Part shown: one piece after another, positions 22,846 through 34,270 of the stretch
Layout of the letters: each line of letters starts with the position of its first letter
How positions within the stretch are numbered: position 1 is the stretch's first letter
Source of the DNA: Cymbidium sinense
Lineage: Eukaryota; Streptophyta; Magnoliopsida; Asparagales; Orchidaceae
Assembly (NCBI GenBank): GCA_021442155.1
Contig: CM038221.1
Span: 25,729,906-25,793,905, forward strand
Length of the DNA: 64,000 bases
Direction of reading: 5' to 3'
Translations under genes and position numbers: made by a program
The notes under the pieces: model-generated
Databases searched by the model: none
What the model saw: the letters and a program-made list of their open reading frames with translations, nothing else
What the model was told of the DNA's origin: nothing

Positions 22846-23870
22846 CTAAACAATATTATAATAATTCTCTTCTCTTTCTAATTGAGTTGGATTTTCTACC
22901 ACGAATATGTGTTCACCTCTTGAGATAGATTTGGAATCATCCGATTTTGAGGGTCCCATAAGAGAAGTTGTAGGTGAGCCCAATGTGTAGGTAAAACCTT
23001 CCATTATCCTGCCACAAGAGATCACTGAAGTCAACCTCCGTAGTGGCAAGGTTCTACCTCCTAGGGCAACACTTTAAGATAGAAGGAAGTAAGTCATTGG
23101 TTCAGAGGATCGAGAAGCCCCTCCACAGGATGCTCCACCCTTGGATATGCTTGTGGAGGATCATCCCAAGGTGGACTACAATGTCCTCTCTCACCTAAGA
23201 AAGTTGTTATCTAAGCTAAGCATGTACGATGCTCTTGTCTTATCCAAAGAGATAAGGGAATCATTAATTAAAGCTCTCCTTGATCCTGAGATATGCTTAG
23301 CTTAGCTAATCGCTATTGGTGAGGAGTCGCATTATTCTAGAGAAGTTTAGGGGATTACTTTCACATATGAAGACCTTCGGGGACATGGAGCGCCCCTCTA
23401 CATTATTGACATGGGCGATTAGACTTGCTAGTTCTCGTCAATCCAGGTGCATCGGTGAACATTATGAGTCTAAAGACCCTTGCCTATTTGAGAATTGAAA
23501 TCTCCGAGGAGATCAGATGATGTTGAGAGGATTCAATGAACAAGGTGAGAGGGCTTTAGGTTCTATAGTGTTACCTTTGGAGATAGGTGACTGGAAGACT
23601 GAAGCCAAGTTTTATATCATTGATTTGAATAATTCATTCATCGCTTTGCTTGGTAGCCTTGGATACATCAGAATAAGATGATTCCATCCTCCCTCCATCA
23701 TTGCATCAAGTTCAGGAAGGATGGGATTGAGTACTGTGTCAAAGGAGATGAAAAGCCATTTTCAATTAGAGAGGTTGAGATATATGAGGATGTGACCTAC
23801 TATCTTCCTCAAAACACCCTTTCTCATGAACTTGGAAAACTCAAATTCAAAAGAAAAAGAAAATGAAGAA
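22846..23870 (+). pseudogene. Aspartic protease domain region of element B
   Basis: Upstream part reads LEIDLESSDFEGP and VNLRSGKVLPP, then PPLDMLVEDHPKVDYNVLSHLRKL. The active site should be Asp-x-Gly-Ala-Ser; here it is LVLVNPGASVNIM (23,440-23,454 for NPGAS), so the catalytic Asp codon GAT has become AAT. The distal motif is LLGSLGYI (23,645-23,668), followed by MIPSSLHHCIKF, the usual end of gypsy proteases of this lineage. Several frameshifts and stops separate the blocks. It would have cleaved the Gag-Pol polyprotein in the particle. Confidence 0.82.
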
Positions 23871-24070
23871 AAAGAAAAAGAAAAAGAAAAGAAAAGTGAA
23901 AATCCAAGTGAACAAGAAAGGGAAATTGAAGAAGAAATAGAGCCGCATATCACATTCCGCCCATAGATCATTCCTTCATATGGATATGTGGGTAGAATGA
24001 CTCAACCTCCACCAGGCAGAGGAAGAGGCAGCTCCAGAGGTGGAAGACCCCCTAGTTGGCCATCATCCAA
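23836..24070 (+). pseudogene. Lys/Glu-rich and Arg/Gly-rich linker of element B polyprotein
   Basis: A strongly charged run of K and E (about 23,836-23,940), then GRGRGSSRGGRPPSW (about 24,015-24,060). C has the same pair of tracts (38,560-38,660 and 38,725-38,775). It lies between protease and RT; in some Ogre elements this interval contains a spliced intron, but no clear splice sites are seen here. Confidence 0.6.
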
Positions 24071-24444
24071 TAGGGATTATGTTTCAGTTCATTAGGGTGC
24101 CCCTACTATTCACATAGACTTGGATTCTAGTTTGGAGGATGAGTCAAATGTGATTAGCATACTAACCAACCCCTCTCAGTGGGTTTCATTGGAGGTGACA
24201 CTCGAGCTAGATAATGACAAAGACCATGCCTCTATACAAAGCAAAGTATTCAAATCAGATGTATGTAAAACTATCAGGCAGTAGTTGGGAACCTTAGCTC
24301 TAACCTCACTTTCACTCCAAAAAATTGAAGGTTTTAGTAAGGAAGCCCCTAAGTCTTCCTGATATGAAGCGAAGATTCTTTTTTATCATCCTCCTCAAGT
24401 CTTGAAGTTGATTTAGAACTTGAGGAGAATTTATAAAAGAATTA

Positions 24445-24864
24445 ATGGAATTACCATTTGACTTTTACTTGCCTTGTGTTCATAATATTATACAAAAAAG
24501 TTTGGTCCCTCATACGTGGTCCAAGAACAAATCAGAGTATTTTGAGAAGTTGTGGAATAATATAGGAAGGAAAGCAAAATCAAGAGTAGGACTAGGATTC
24601 AGTACAGTGGGTCCATTCGATGATGATGATTACTTCTTAGTTGTTACCAATCATTTGGAGTCTGATAGGTTCTTTTCACAAAACACCAACTCTTATGAGA
24701 ACATGTGTTTTGAAACCTCAGATGATCCAGATGACCTCCAAATTAAAGATGCACCGCCAGAATTTGAAGAGGAGATCCATTCAATTGACAAGCAAAAGAA
24801 ATCAATGGATGAAAATCCACACTCATCAATTTGTTCAATGAAGAAGAAACCTTTATTAAATTGA
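24445..24864 (+). pseudogene. Pre-RT polyprotein segment of element B
   Basis: A 139-codon open stretch, one of the longest in the window, starting MELPFDFYLPCVHNIIQK and containing an acidic part (FETSDDPDDLQIKDAPPEFEEEIHS). Element C has the same segment at 39,145-39,480 (ELMELPFDF). It is followed at about 24,880 by FAWSYEEM, the usual lead-in to gypsy RT. No enzymatic motif; it is a linker conserved within this family. Confidence 0.6.
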
Positions 24865-24869
24865 GTTTA

Positions 24870-25536
24870 AGGGCGCTTTGCATGGAGTTATGAAGAGATG
24901 TCCATTCTCGACATATCTCAAGCTAGCAATAGATCCTTTAACCCTATCAGCTCTACACATGCGTTAGAAATGAACAATAGGTCATTTTGAAGTCAAAAAA
25001 TTGATCGATCTTCATCGAAGAAAAATTCTACCTTAAATGTCATCCCATAAGAAGAATGGCCAAATTTGAATTTGCATTGATTTTAGGGACTTAAATAAGG
25101 CATGTCCTAAGGATGAGTTTCCTCTTCCTATACTAGAATTAATGGTGGACATTACCTCATCTCATGCAGGTTTCTTCTTTATGGATGGGTCATCTGGCTA
25201 TAACCAAATCAAGATGACCCCCAAGGATGAAAGAAATACTACTTTTCAAACCTCGATAAAAATCTATTATTATAGGGTCATGCCTTTCAACCTTAAAATG
25301 CGGTGCTACATACCAAGCCATGACTTCATCTTCAATGAACTCATGCATCATCAGTTGAGTGCTATGTTGATCTAGTAGTCAAAAGAAAATGAAGACCATC
25401 TTTTGACTTGAGAGTAGTTTCAATGGTTAAGATAATATAACCTCAAAATGAATCAAGTGTGCATTAGTAGCTTTAGAAATTCCTTTGATTTTGTTTGTCA
25501 CATGAATAGAAATAGATCCAAAAGATTCAAAGTTAT
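24870..25536 (+). pseudogene. Reverse transcriptase of element B, N-terminal part (cut by C)
   Basis: Copies the element RNA into cDNA. FAWSYEEM leads in; after decayed sequence the palm motif FFFMDGSSGYNQIKMTPKDERNTTF (25,171-25,245) retains the first catalytic Asp. The second active-site motif, normally Y-V-D-D, is damaged: the sequence at about 25,363-25,374 reads TAT GTT GAT CTA, one Asp codon missing. The text then reaches IDPKD..KVI at 25,536 and stops at the LTR of element C. The continuation LEMPHPKSL is at 51,883. Confidence 0.88.
25532..25536. other. Target-site duplication, left copy (element C in B)
   Basis: GTTAT before LTR C; the right copy at 51,878-51,882 is GCTAT (one T/C difference). 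Removing C and one copy restores the conserved RT order K-V/A-I-L-E-M found uninterrupted in C at 40,215-40,240. Confidence 0.75.
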
Positions 25537-25854
25537 TATTGTCATTTTTAGAATGGTCTCAACCTCCATCTTAGACATGACTTCTCTTAGACTTTGATAG
25601 TCTTAAGACACATCTAGTAATTAGGTGGACACTCAACCTAACCTTAGAAGACTTAGAAGAGTTAGCCATAGGAATAGGTCATGCCTTAGGGGTGTTAAGA
25701 AATTTTCCTACCCTTAGCTTGAACGATTCCTCACTTTCCTTCCTTCAAGTCAAACTCCAAATCAATTCTATTTGATTTTCTCCAAAACTCAAATCAATTC
25801 CATGATTGAAATCCATGATTGAAATCTATGATTGAACCCCATGATAAAAATCCA

Positions 25855-26725
25855 TCAAAATTCCTAAGTCCAAATTAAGGATTTAACCAAAATCATGATC
25901 AAAACCAATTCAAATCTTTGAGATTTTCTCATAATTCATTTATATTTCATTTATATTCATATAATAAATGAAATATAAATTCAAATCAATATAATTAAAC
26001 CCTCAATTGAAATTCCCAATTTAAAAATCTTTCTTAAGTCATTAATTCTCTATTAATGGACTTAGCCAAATCAACTCTAAACTAATTCAAATTCATGGGA
26101 TTTTCTAAAAACTCAATTATATTATCATTTATATTCATAGATATAAATGAAATATAAATATAAATCAATCAAATCAAACCCTTAATTAAAATTTCCAATT
26201 TAAAAATCTTTCTTAAGTCATTAATTCTCCATTAATGGACTTAGCCAAAATCAACTCTAAACCATTTCAACCTCATGCAATTTTCACAAAACTCATTTAT
26301 ATTCTCATTTATATTCACATATATAAATGAAATATAAATATAAATCATTCAAATCAAATTCTTAAATTAAATTCCCAATTTGAAATTTTCCTAAGTCTAT
26401 TAATTGTCCATTGATGGACTTAGCCTAAATCTTGATCAAACCATCTCAAAGTCATGGGATTTTCTCATAATTCATTTATATCCTCATTTATATTCACATA
26501 TATAAATGAAATATAAATATTAATCAATCAAACCAAATTAAAAAATTCAAACTTCAAACTCCAAACTTCATGAAATTTTCTTAAGTCCTTTAAAATCCTT
26601 ATTAATGGACTTAGCCCAAATCATGATTAAACCACTTCAAATCCTTGAAATTTCTCATGATCAATTTATATTCTCATTTATAATGGCATATATAAATGGA
26701 ATATAAATTCAAAAAATCAAAACCA
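25855..26725. repeat. Tandem hairpin units in LTR C5 (5 copies)
   Basis: Five units of about 170-190 bp. AT hairpins ending ATAAATGAAATATAAAT occur near 25,968, 26,137, 26,318, 26,500 and 26,692, each preceded by an AAGTCATTAAT..ATTAATGGACTT-type hairpin. C3 has five as well (44,520-45,260). Confidence 0.78.
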
Positions 26726-29700
26726 ATTCCAAACATCAAACTCAAATCCACTCAAAATCCAATCTAAGCTTTTCAAGTCAAAATCTTGAACTTAGCCAAG
26801 TCAACTTCAAATCAATCCAAACCCTTGATTTTCTCTCATGATTTAATCAACCCTACAATCATGAGCTCATATATAAATATAAACTCCAATCAAACAATCA
26901 AAACCTAGCTCAAAAAATCAAAGCCAAAATCCTTTTATATCCTTCCTTTGAATATGAAATTGTCAAATAGATCAAAACCATTTGACTTCAAACCACTTGT
27001 AAATGGATTTATACTTCAATCATAAGTCCATATAAGAGATCAATAAGCTTAAATCAAGCTTTGACTAAGCCATTTGACCCAAAGTGACCTAAAGTACCAT
27101 CATGAGCCAAATTCATCCTAACCAAATTGGATTGAACCGAACTCATCTATCCCTCTCATTATGATCAACAATCATCATGGGATAATCAATCAATCAAATT
27201 GGGCCAAACCAAGTCAAACCTAAGGGTTAACCAAGTCAACACTTAACCCAAAATGAAACCTAACACAGCCAAATTCCCCCATAGGCCAAATTGATTGAAA
27301 CCATTGATCTAAGTTCACTCTTGACCTATGTTTAAACTTGACCAAGCCAATATTTGAGCCTAACTTTATTGGCACTTGACCAAGTTGACCCAATTTGACC
27401 TAAAAAGTAAAAATGTGTCAAAATTGATCTAAAACAAATTAATCCAAACCAATGGGTCAAGTTCATTCCAAATCACTTGTTGAACTTGACCAAAGTCTCA
27501 ATTGACCAACTAGACCTAACTTGTCTAGATGACTGGGGTTAATTGAATAAATTAAACTTAACCAAAATTGATTGGAAATAATGATACAAATCCACTCCAT
27601 ATGACTAACCTAACCAAAACTTACCCTTTACCTAGCCCAAATAGGTCAAATGGGTCAAATAGGTCAACTTGACCCATTGGACCTATATTAAATCATATGA
27701 GACAAATTCAAAACTATACCAAATTGAATCAAACCAAAGAAACCAAAATATTTCAAATAGTCACATGAACTTGACCCAACCCTTGGTTTGACCTATTTGA
27801 TTTAACTTGATGTTGACCCATTTTGACCTAAATGGGTCAACATGAGCCAAACCTATCAAATGAATTCCAAATCTCATGAAACTTGGCCAAACCTAGTTTC
27901 TCCCATACCAAAATATCCAAGTAAAATCAGCAAAATGACCATCCTACCTAGGCCATAGAACAAATTTTGATAATATATGGGTAATTTGGTCATACCCTCT
28001 TCATATCCACTTGGCTTTCCTCAAAGCTCAAGGGACTAATGAAGAGTGGTGCTACCCAACAATGTGGGTCCTTGGTCCAGACCAAACCCATTTAAAATTT
28101 AAACCCTCTCCCACTCAAATTCAAGCACATGGGAGGTTGGAAATCCACTTGGCTCAAACCGACCATGTGTCTAACTAATCAAACAATCTAGCTCCATTGA
28201 TCAAAATGGCAAGTGGATGGACAACCATCCAATCCTTCAAGAGGGAGATATACTCCCCCTAATTCAAATGGAATTCAATAGCCACACATTCGATTAAGTA
28301 CTAGAGTAAAGGCAGGATTAACTTCCTTGAGCTCTAGCCATTTCCCTATCCTTGATTTTTGAACATTGAAAATGGGGAGGAAAATCGAAGAGCTAACTTT
28401 CTCCATACTCAATTTCCACCCAATTGCTTTTGCATACTTCATCAGGGAGCTAAGTCGAGTGCACCCAAGCTTCCATTGGAGTTCCCATAGTAAAGAGCAA
28501 TTGAATTGAATCAAAGTCACAAAGGGGAGCAAGGGGAGTTGGTCCATAGAGCAATTCACTCAAAATTCTTCAACAACTTATCTCAACTTCTTCTCAAAAT
28601 CATTGATCACCTTCAATGAGGTATGAGATTTTTGACCATTAAACTCAATGGTGTGGAGTTTTATGAAATAAATTTTAATCCCATGAGTTTTTATTGTCTC
28701 TTTGGCTTTGGATGGTGTGGGATGAGTTTGGTTTAAATCAAACTCAATCAGTATGATAGGTCTCTATTGATCAAGGGAAGGGGGAAATTCAACTATCCAT
28801 CCATGCATTTTGGATGGAAAACTGAGATAATTCCCCACGTTTAGATTTCCTTTATCCGTTTTAAAGCGTAGAGATCTACGCCATTGATCTTTGATGGATG
28901 GCAAGATCAAAGCGTGCCTTTGATTGACATTTAAGTGAATCCTCGCGGTCGATGTAAGCTTCAATCAGCAGTGATTATATGGTTAGTTAAAATGCCATAA
29001 TTAATTTTAATTAATCTAGGGATCTTCTAAAATTCATAACTCTCTCTAAAAAATTTAAAAAATGTGAAATAAAATCTTTTGGAAAGATAATTCAATTAGA
29101 ATATTTTAATAAATAACTCTCTCTAATTTATGTGAAATATCTTATGGAAAGATAATTCAACTAGAATATTTTAATTTTGTGGGCTTTGAATTATAATTTT
29201 CTCTGATTTTTGGGTTTTATTTGAAACTTCATTTTGCTAATTACTTTTAATTAAGCCTTGATTAATCCCACTTGGGTATGATTTGGGGATAACTACCTCT
29301 CTAATTTTCTTGGGATTTATTGAAGACTTAGAAGAATTACATATATTTCTTAATTACCCTCCTATGTAATTAAGGATAATTAGGATATGATTAGTGGTTT
29401 TAATCCATGATTAGGGTTGATTAAAGTTAGATCTAGTAGATAGGAGGTTTAAAAATAATTTTGGGGCATTTCCTATAGTCAATTCCCTTAACCCACTTTT
29501 TCTCTCCTTAATCTCCCCTTAATTAAAAGTTAATTCATTAATTATCCCCATAATTAATTTTTAAAAATTCTAAAAAGTTTCAAAACTTAATTAATCTACT
29601 TTGGGTAGATGGTTAGGTATTTAATAAGTTCAATTAAGAAAATCAAACCCAATATGTGTGAAATGTTTTGAAATACTTAACTAAACCCCAGCTTAATTAA

Positions 29701-31580
29701 CCTTTAATTATGAGCCAAATTGCATTAGGCCTTTTCTTACTAGGTGCATTGCAAAAATTCTTGTGAGTTTATATGTCATGGTTTGATGTTTATTTTGTTT
29801 TGTGATATGTTTTTTAGTAGATGTTAGGGTTTATGCTTGAATTGGTAGGATGCTCTTAGTCTAACTATTCTTTTTTTAGGGGATTGTGCTTAAGCTATCA
29901 TAAATAAAAATATAAATGCTGCTTGCGGTGCTTTATACTCAAATCCATAGGTTAGGTGGACTTAATCACCGTGTGGGGTGATAAGTCAATATTCATGCTT
30001 GGGATTTATTTATTTTAACTAACCTTTGTTTTTTGTTGTTGGTGTTAGTTAGATTTTACTTTTCCTTTTCATTTAAATTTGTATTAGAATGATTGTTATG
30101 GGGATTAGGATGAACATTGGTCATAAGATCCTATCTTATGTAATCATGTGAGCATCCTTCAACCATCAAAAGAAGGAACCAAAAAAAAAGAAAGAAGAAG
30201 AAGAAGAAAAGAAGAAAAAAAAAGCTTGAAGACCCCATAATGAATTCCTTGCTTAATTATAATTTAATTCATTTGTAATCCGGTTGTATAAGGGTAGAGC
30301 TACCCAATTTGTTATTTTTTTTGGGTTGTGGTGGTGCGACCACAATGGTCATTTATTCTTTTTTGCTTTATAAATTGATTGATGATTTGTTTAGCTTTTG
30401 CATTAAGTGGCATGTTTTCTAGTTTCTTCTTGCTTTATGTATGGCTGGATGTGGATTAGGCTCTTTAGGAAAATAAATATTTTACCAAACTTAACAACTC
30501 AAATTAAAATAAAGAACTCATAACCTCTAAAACTTAGGTTTAAAATCAAGATAAAAGAATTAGCAACCCCTTAGTGGATGAGTATTTATTTTAATATCAT
30601 GCAAATGCATCTTATTTCACTCTTGATTGGAGGCTTCCACCTTTAGAGAAACTTGGCTTGACCTTTGAGAGCCATGGTGGAAACACACCTCCTCCCTTCT
30701 TGCTGATTTTGGCCAATAACTTTATTTCTCATGCATTAGTCATATGAATCCTATTAGTCTGAGTCAAAATAATTGTCCAAAATGAAAATAAAATGAAATT
30801 TGAATTGCATTAGATTTAGGTCATTTGAAGCATATCCCTTTACATGATCTAGTATCTTTAGGGAGTGAGTTTAAAGACTTAGTCTCTTTCTAAATAAATA
30901 ACAACCTTGTTATCTTGCATAAGCATGAAGGCTTACCTACATGTATTTAAAGGAGGAGTTAGTTGGCAACCACCCCCAGGCAGTTGTAAGTCCAAGCTGT
31001 TATGTGATTTATCCTTTCTTGTGAAGGCAAACTAATTACCCATTTTCACCTTAGATTTAGGTTGTGCTTGGCCTCGTTGAAGCTCCTAGATTTAGGTTAG
31101 AGGTTGCTTCTCCCCTTTGTGGGCATAAGCATAATTCCTCACCTCTTAGGCATTTCCTTAATCTTGTGTTAGGAATCATAAGTCCTAATAATGAAAATAC
31201 AACTCAAATAAATTAAATCAATTTCAAAATGTAAAGCCCAACTATGGGATAGTTTGAGATGCTCAAGGTTTCTAGCATCATAGGCATCTCTTACTTATCT
31301 TCCATTTTGGCTTGATAATAACTCCCTCTTTGATCAATCCCATTTGATCTTCAAAATAAATCGATTGATAGTCCTTCTTATTGAAATCTTTAAATAATGT
31401 TTACCTTAATCGAGAGATTTCTTAAGAAATCCCCATTCCTTAGGATGTAATTAACTATGGGGGCTTGCCCTTGTAGGGAACTTAAAGAACCCGATTTAAA
31501 ATAAAGCCTACTTTACTTTTTCATGTAAAGTAGAGGAAGAATCTTTGGTACATATGCAAATCCATCATCCTTAGGAGTCC

Positions 31581-31674
31581 TTATTGAGGTGATTAGGTCC
31601 ATTAAAGGGATGTGATTTCTATCTTTTGAGATAATACATTATTTCCTTATTGACACACTCGATCACCTGAATAA
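31581..31674. other. Paired element near the 3' end of LTR C5
   Basis: TTATTGAGGTGATT pairs with GATCACCTGAATAA; the equivalent of 5729-5819 and 17396-17487, with both arms changed. Confidence 0.6.
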
Positions 31675-31802
31675 GCACATCTGCGGATCTGCGTGGCATC
31701 CTAAAATGAAAAATTTTTATATGCTTGTTCTCTTTCATTTCTCCCCATAGATTTGAAAGGAGACTCATCACTCTATAGGAATTTTTAACCAACAGATTTT
31801 TT

Positions 31803-31820
31803 TGGCGACTCCATTGGGGA
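31803..31820 (+). other. Primer-binding site, tRNA-Arg type (element C)
   Basis: TGGCGACTCCATTGGGGA, 8 bases after the LTR end AACA and a GATTTTTT spacer. Same PBS as A with one transition. Confidence 0.87.
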
Positions 31821-31968
31821 TGATTCCTTTCTCCATCTTTGATAAATGATCGTTGTCTTTGAGTATCAATAGTGGGTTTGTACTTTGGTATGAATCAAGA
31901 CTATCCTTCTTTTTTATTGGAGCTTATTTCATTCTTGAGTTGTTAGCCAACATCTTTAGGTTTTAGGA

Positions 31969-32008
31969 CCATTCCTTGTTGGTCTTAAAACCCGTTGTTC
32001 TCAATGGG
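31969..32008 (+). other. Twin stem-loops downstream of PBS (element C)
   Basis: Stem 1 pairs GGTTTTAGGACC with GGTCTTAAAACC. Stem 2 is shortened symmetrically to CCCGTTG/CAATGGG, losing G residues on one side and C residues on the other. Confidence 0.65.
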
Positions 32009-32189
32009 TAAAATGAAAAGATCTAAATAAAAGAAAATATTTTAAAGACTTCCTCCTTATCATTTTCATGATAAGGAAAGGTTCATCTATAATAATAAGA
32101 CAAAATAAATCTTCCATAAGAACTTTTTGCTTTTCAAAAGCACCTTTTCAAAAAATGCACTTAATAAAATATTTTCACAAAATTTTTGT

Positions 32190-34270
32190 CACCCTCATTT
32201 AACAATTCCCATAATTGTTATATGTAGGATTTTCAAAAAATAAAATAACAATAGTTCCAAAGCACAAATGAACATCTTCTTTTATTTCACTTTGATGAAG
32301 ATTTCATTTTCAAAATAAAATGAACAATCATCTTTCCAAAATCACAATCATAATCATAAAGTTTTCAAAAGCACACATGAATTTTTCAATTCAATACACT
32401 CACCTATTGAATGGAAGTTTCATTTGTAAACAAAATTAAACTTTTCAAAAGCACATATGAATATCTTCATTTAATATACTCAAATTTATTAAATGAAGAT
32501 TTCATTCAACTAAAATAAATATCATTTAGGAAATCCCACTTAAACCTATCCCACATATGATTAGTTGGAATTCTCTCTTTCAAAAAAGCAATAATCACAC
32601 ACAAAATAAAAATTTCACATTTCAAAAAAGATTGATCTCCATTCTACATACCATATTTGTTGAATGAGTCCTCTCTTCAAAATTAAAACATCATATTTTC
32701 AAAATTTTAAACACTTTGGAACTTCATTTACCCAAATTTGTTAAGTGAATCTCCAAATCAAAATCAAAATTTTTTCAAACAACATTTGGAATTCACTTGC
32801 ATATATTAAGTGGGTTTCCAAATCCAAAATCCAAAAATTTTCTAAATACATTTTGGAACTTCATTTAACATACCCAAATTTGTTAAGTGAAGTCTCTAAA
32901 ATAAAAATCTTCATATTTTCAAAAACTTTCAAACACATTTGGAACTCCATTTAATATACCTAAATTTGTTAATGAAGTCTCCAAATCCAAAATCTAAAAA
33001 AAATTCAAATACATATTCGGGACTTCATTTAGCACACTCAAATTTTCTACGTGAAGTTTCCAAATCCAAAATAAAAAAATCAACAATCATATTTTAAAAA
33101 TTTCAAAACACATTTGGAACTTCATTTAACATACCCAAATTTGTTAAATCCAAAATTCAAAATTCAAACACATTTTGGAACTTCATTTATACTCAAATTT
33201 GCTAAGTGAAGTTTTCCAAATCAAAATCAAATCATATTTCAAAATTATTTTGGAACTTCATTTAGCATACTCAAATTTACTAAGTGAAGTTTCCAAATCA
33301 AAATCAAAAAATCAATCATATTTCAAAATTCAAACACATTTGGAACTTCATTTACTCAAATTTGTTAAGTGAAGTCTCCAAATCAAAAATCAAAATTTTC
33401 AAAACACATTTGGAACTTCACTTAACATACCCAAATTTGCTAAGTGAAGTCTCCAACACCAAAACCAACATTCTCAAACACCTTTGGAACTTCCTTCCAT
33501 AGCATACCAAATTTGCTAAGGAGAAGTTTCCATTTTAAAAACCAAAATAAATCAAAAATTTTGAACACACCATTTGGAGTTTCATTTAACATACTCAAAT
33601 TTGCTAAATGAAATTTCCATTTCACAAAACCAAGTGGGACTTCATCTTTAGCATACAAAATTTGCTAAAGTAAAGTCTCCACTTTCAACCAAATCAAAAA
33701 AAAAAAATGAAACATTTAGGATTTCCTTAGCATACCTAAATTTGCTATGGATCCACTTTCTCAAAAATCAAAAAAAACAAAACAAAAATGAAACACTTAG
33801 GATCTCCTTAGCATACCTAAATTTTCTAAGAATCCTATTTTCAAAAATCAAACAAAAATACACTTGGGATCTTCACTTAGCATACCTAAATTTACTAAGT
33901 GAGAATTCCAAATTTTTCAAAATCAAAACAAAATTCACAAAAAGAAACAATCACTTTCTTCAAACACTTCACTTAGCATACCTAAATTTGCTAAGTAAGT
34001 AAATTCAAAACAATCAAAACAAAAAACAAATCAATTTGACCCTTACTTTAACATACCCAAATTTGTTAAAGGAAGAGTCCTCAAATCAAAATTCAAATTC
34101 AAACAAACATGAACCTATGGAAGCATCCTTCTCAAAAAATTTTGAATCCATATTTCAACATACTTAAATTTGAAGTTGATTCATATTCAAATTCTCTTTC
34201 AATCAATCTTCTCAAATCCATTTGAACCCACTTAACATTTCCAAGTTGTTGGATGTGGGTTCAAATTTTC
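32190..34270. repeat. Hairpin array in leader of element C
   Basis: About 24 units of 70-90 bp; the longest and most regular of the three arrays. Typical unit: GGAACTTCACTTAACA, loop TACCCAAATT, arm TGCTAAGTGAAGTCTCC (33,412-33,455). Variants keep pairing: CCTTAGCA/TGCTAAGG-type (33,724 and 33,805), CACTTAGCA/TACTAAGTG (33,873), GAACCCACTTAACA/TGTTGGATGTGGGTTC (34,222). The short frames at 32,745-34,002 are repeat artefacts. Confidence 0.92.

Larger units (their letters stand above)
25537..31794 (+). repeat. 5' LTR of element C (internally deleted)
   Basis: Starts TATTGTCATTTTTAG (TG changed to TA, three bases lost against TGTTGACCTC) and ends AACCAACA. At 6.26 kb it is about 1.5 kb shorter than its 3' partner. 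The main cause is a deletion at about 29,778, where sequence equivalent to 48,256-49,785 of the 3' LTR is missing. Many 1-5 base gaps also occur against the partner. Confidence 0.9.

Noticed and set aside
23762..23971. Ser/Phe-rich frame on the minus strand (and 38,438-38,683 in C)
   Set aside because: Reverse-strand shadow of the Lys/Glu-rich linker of the polyprotein.
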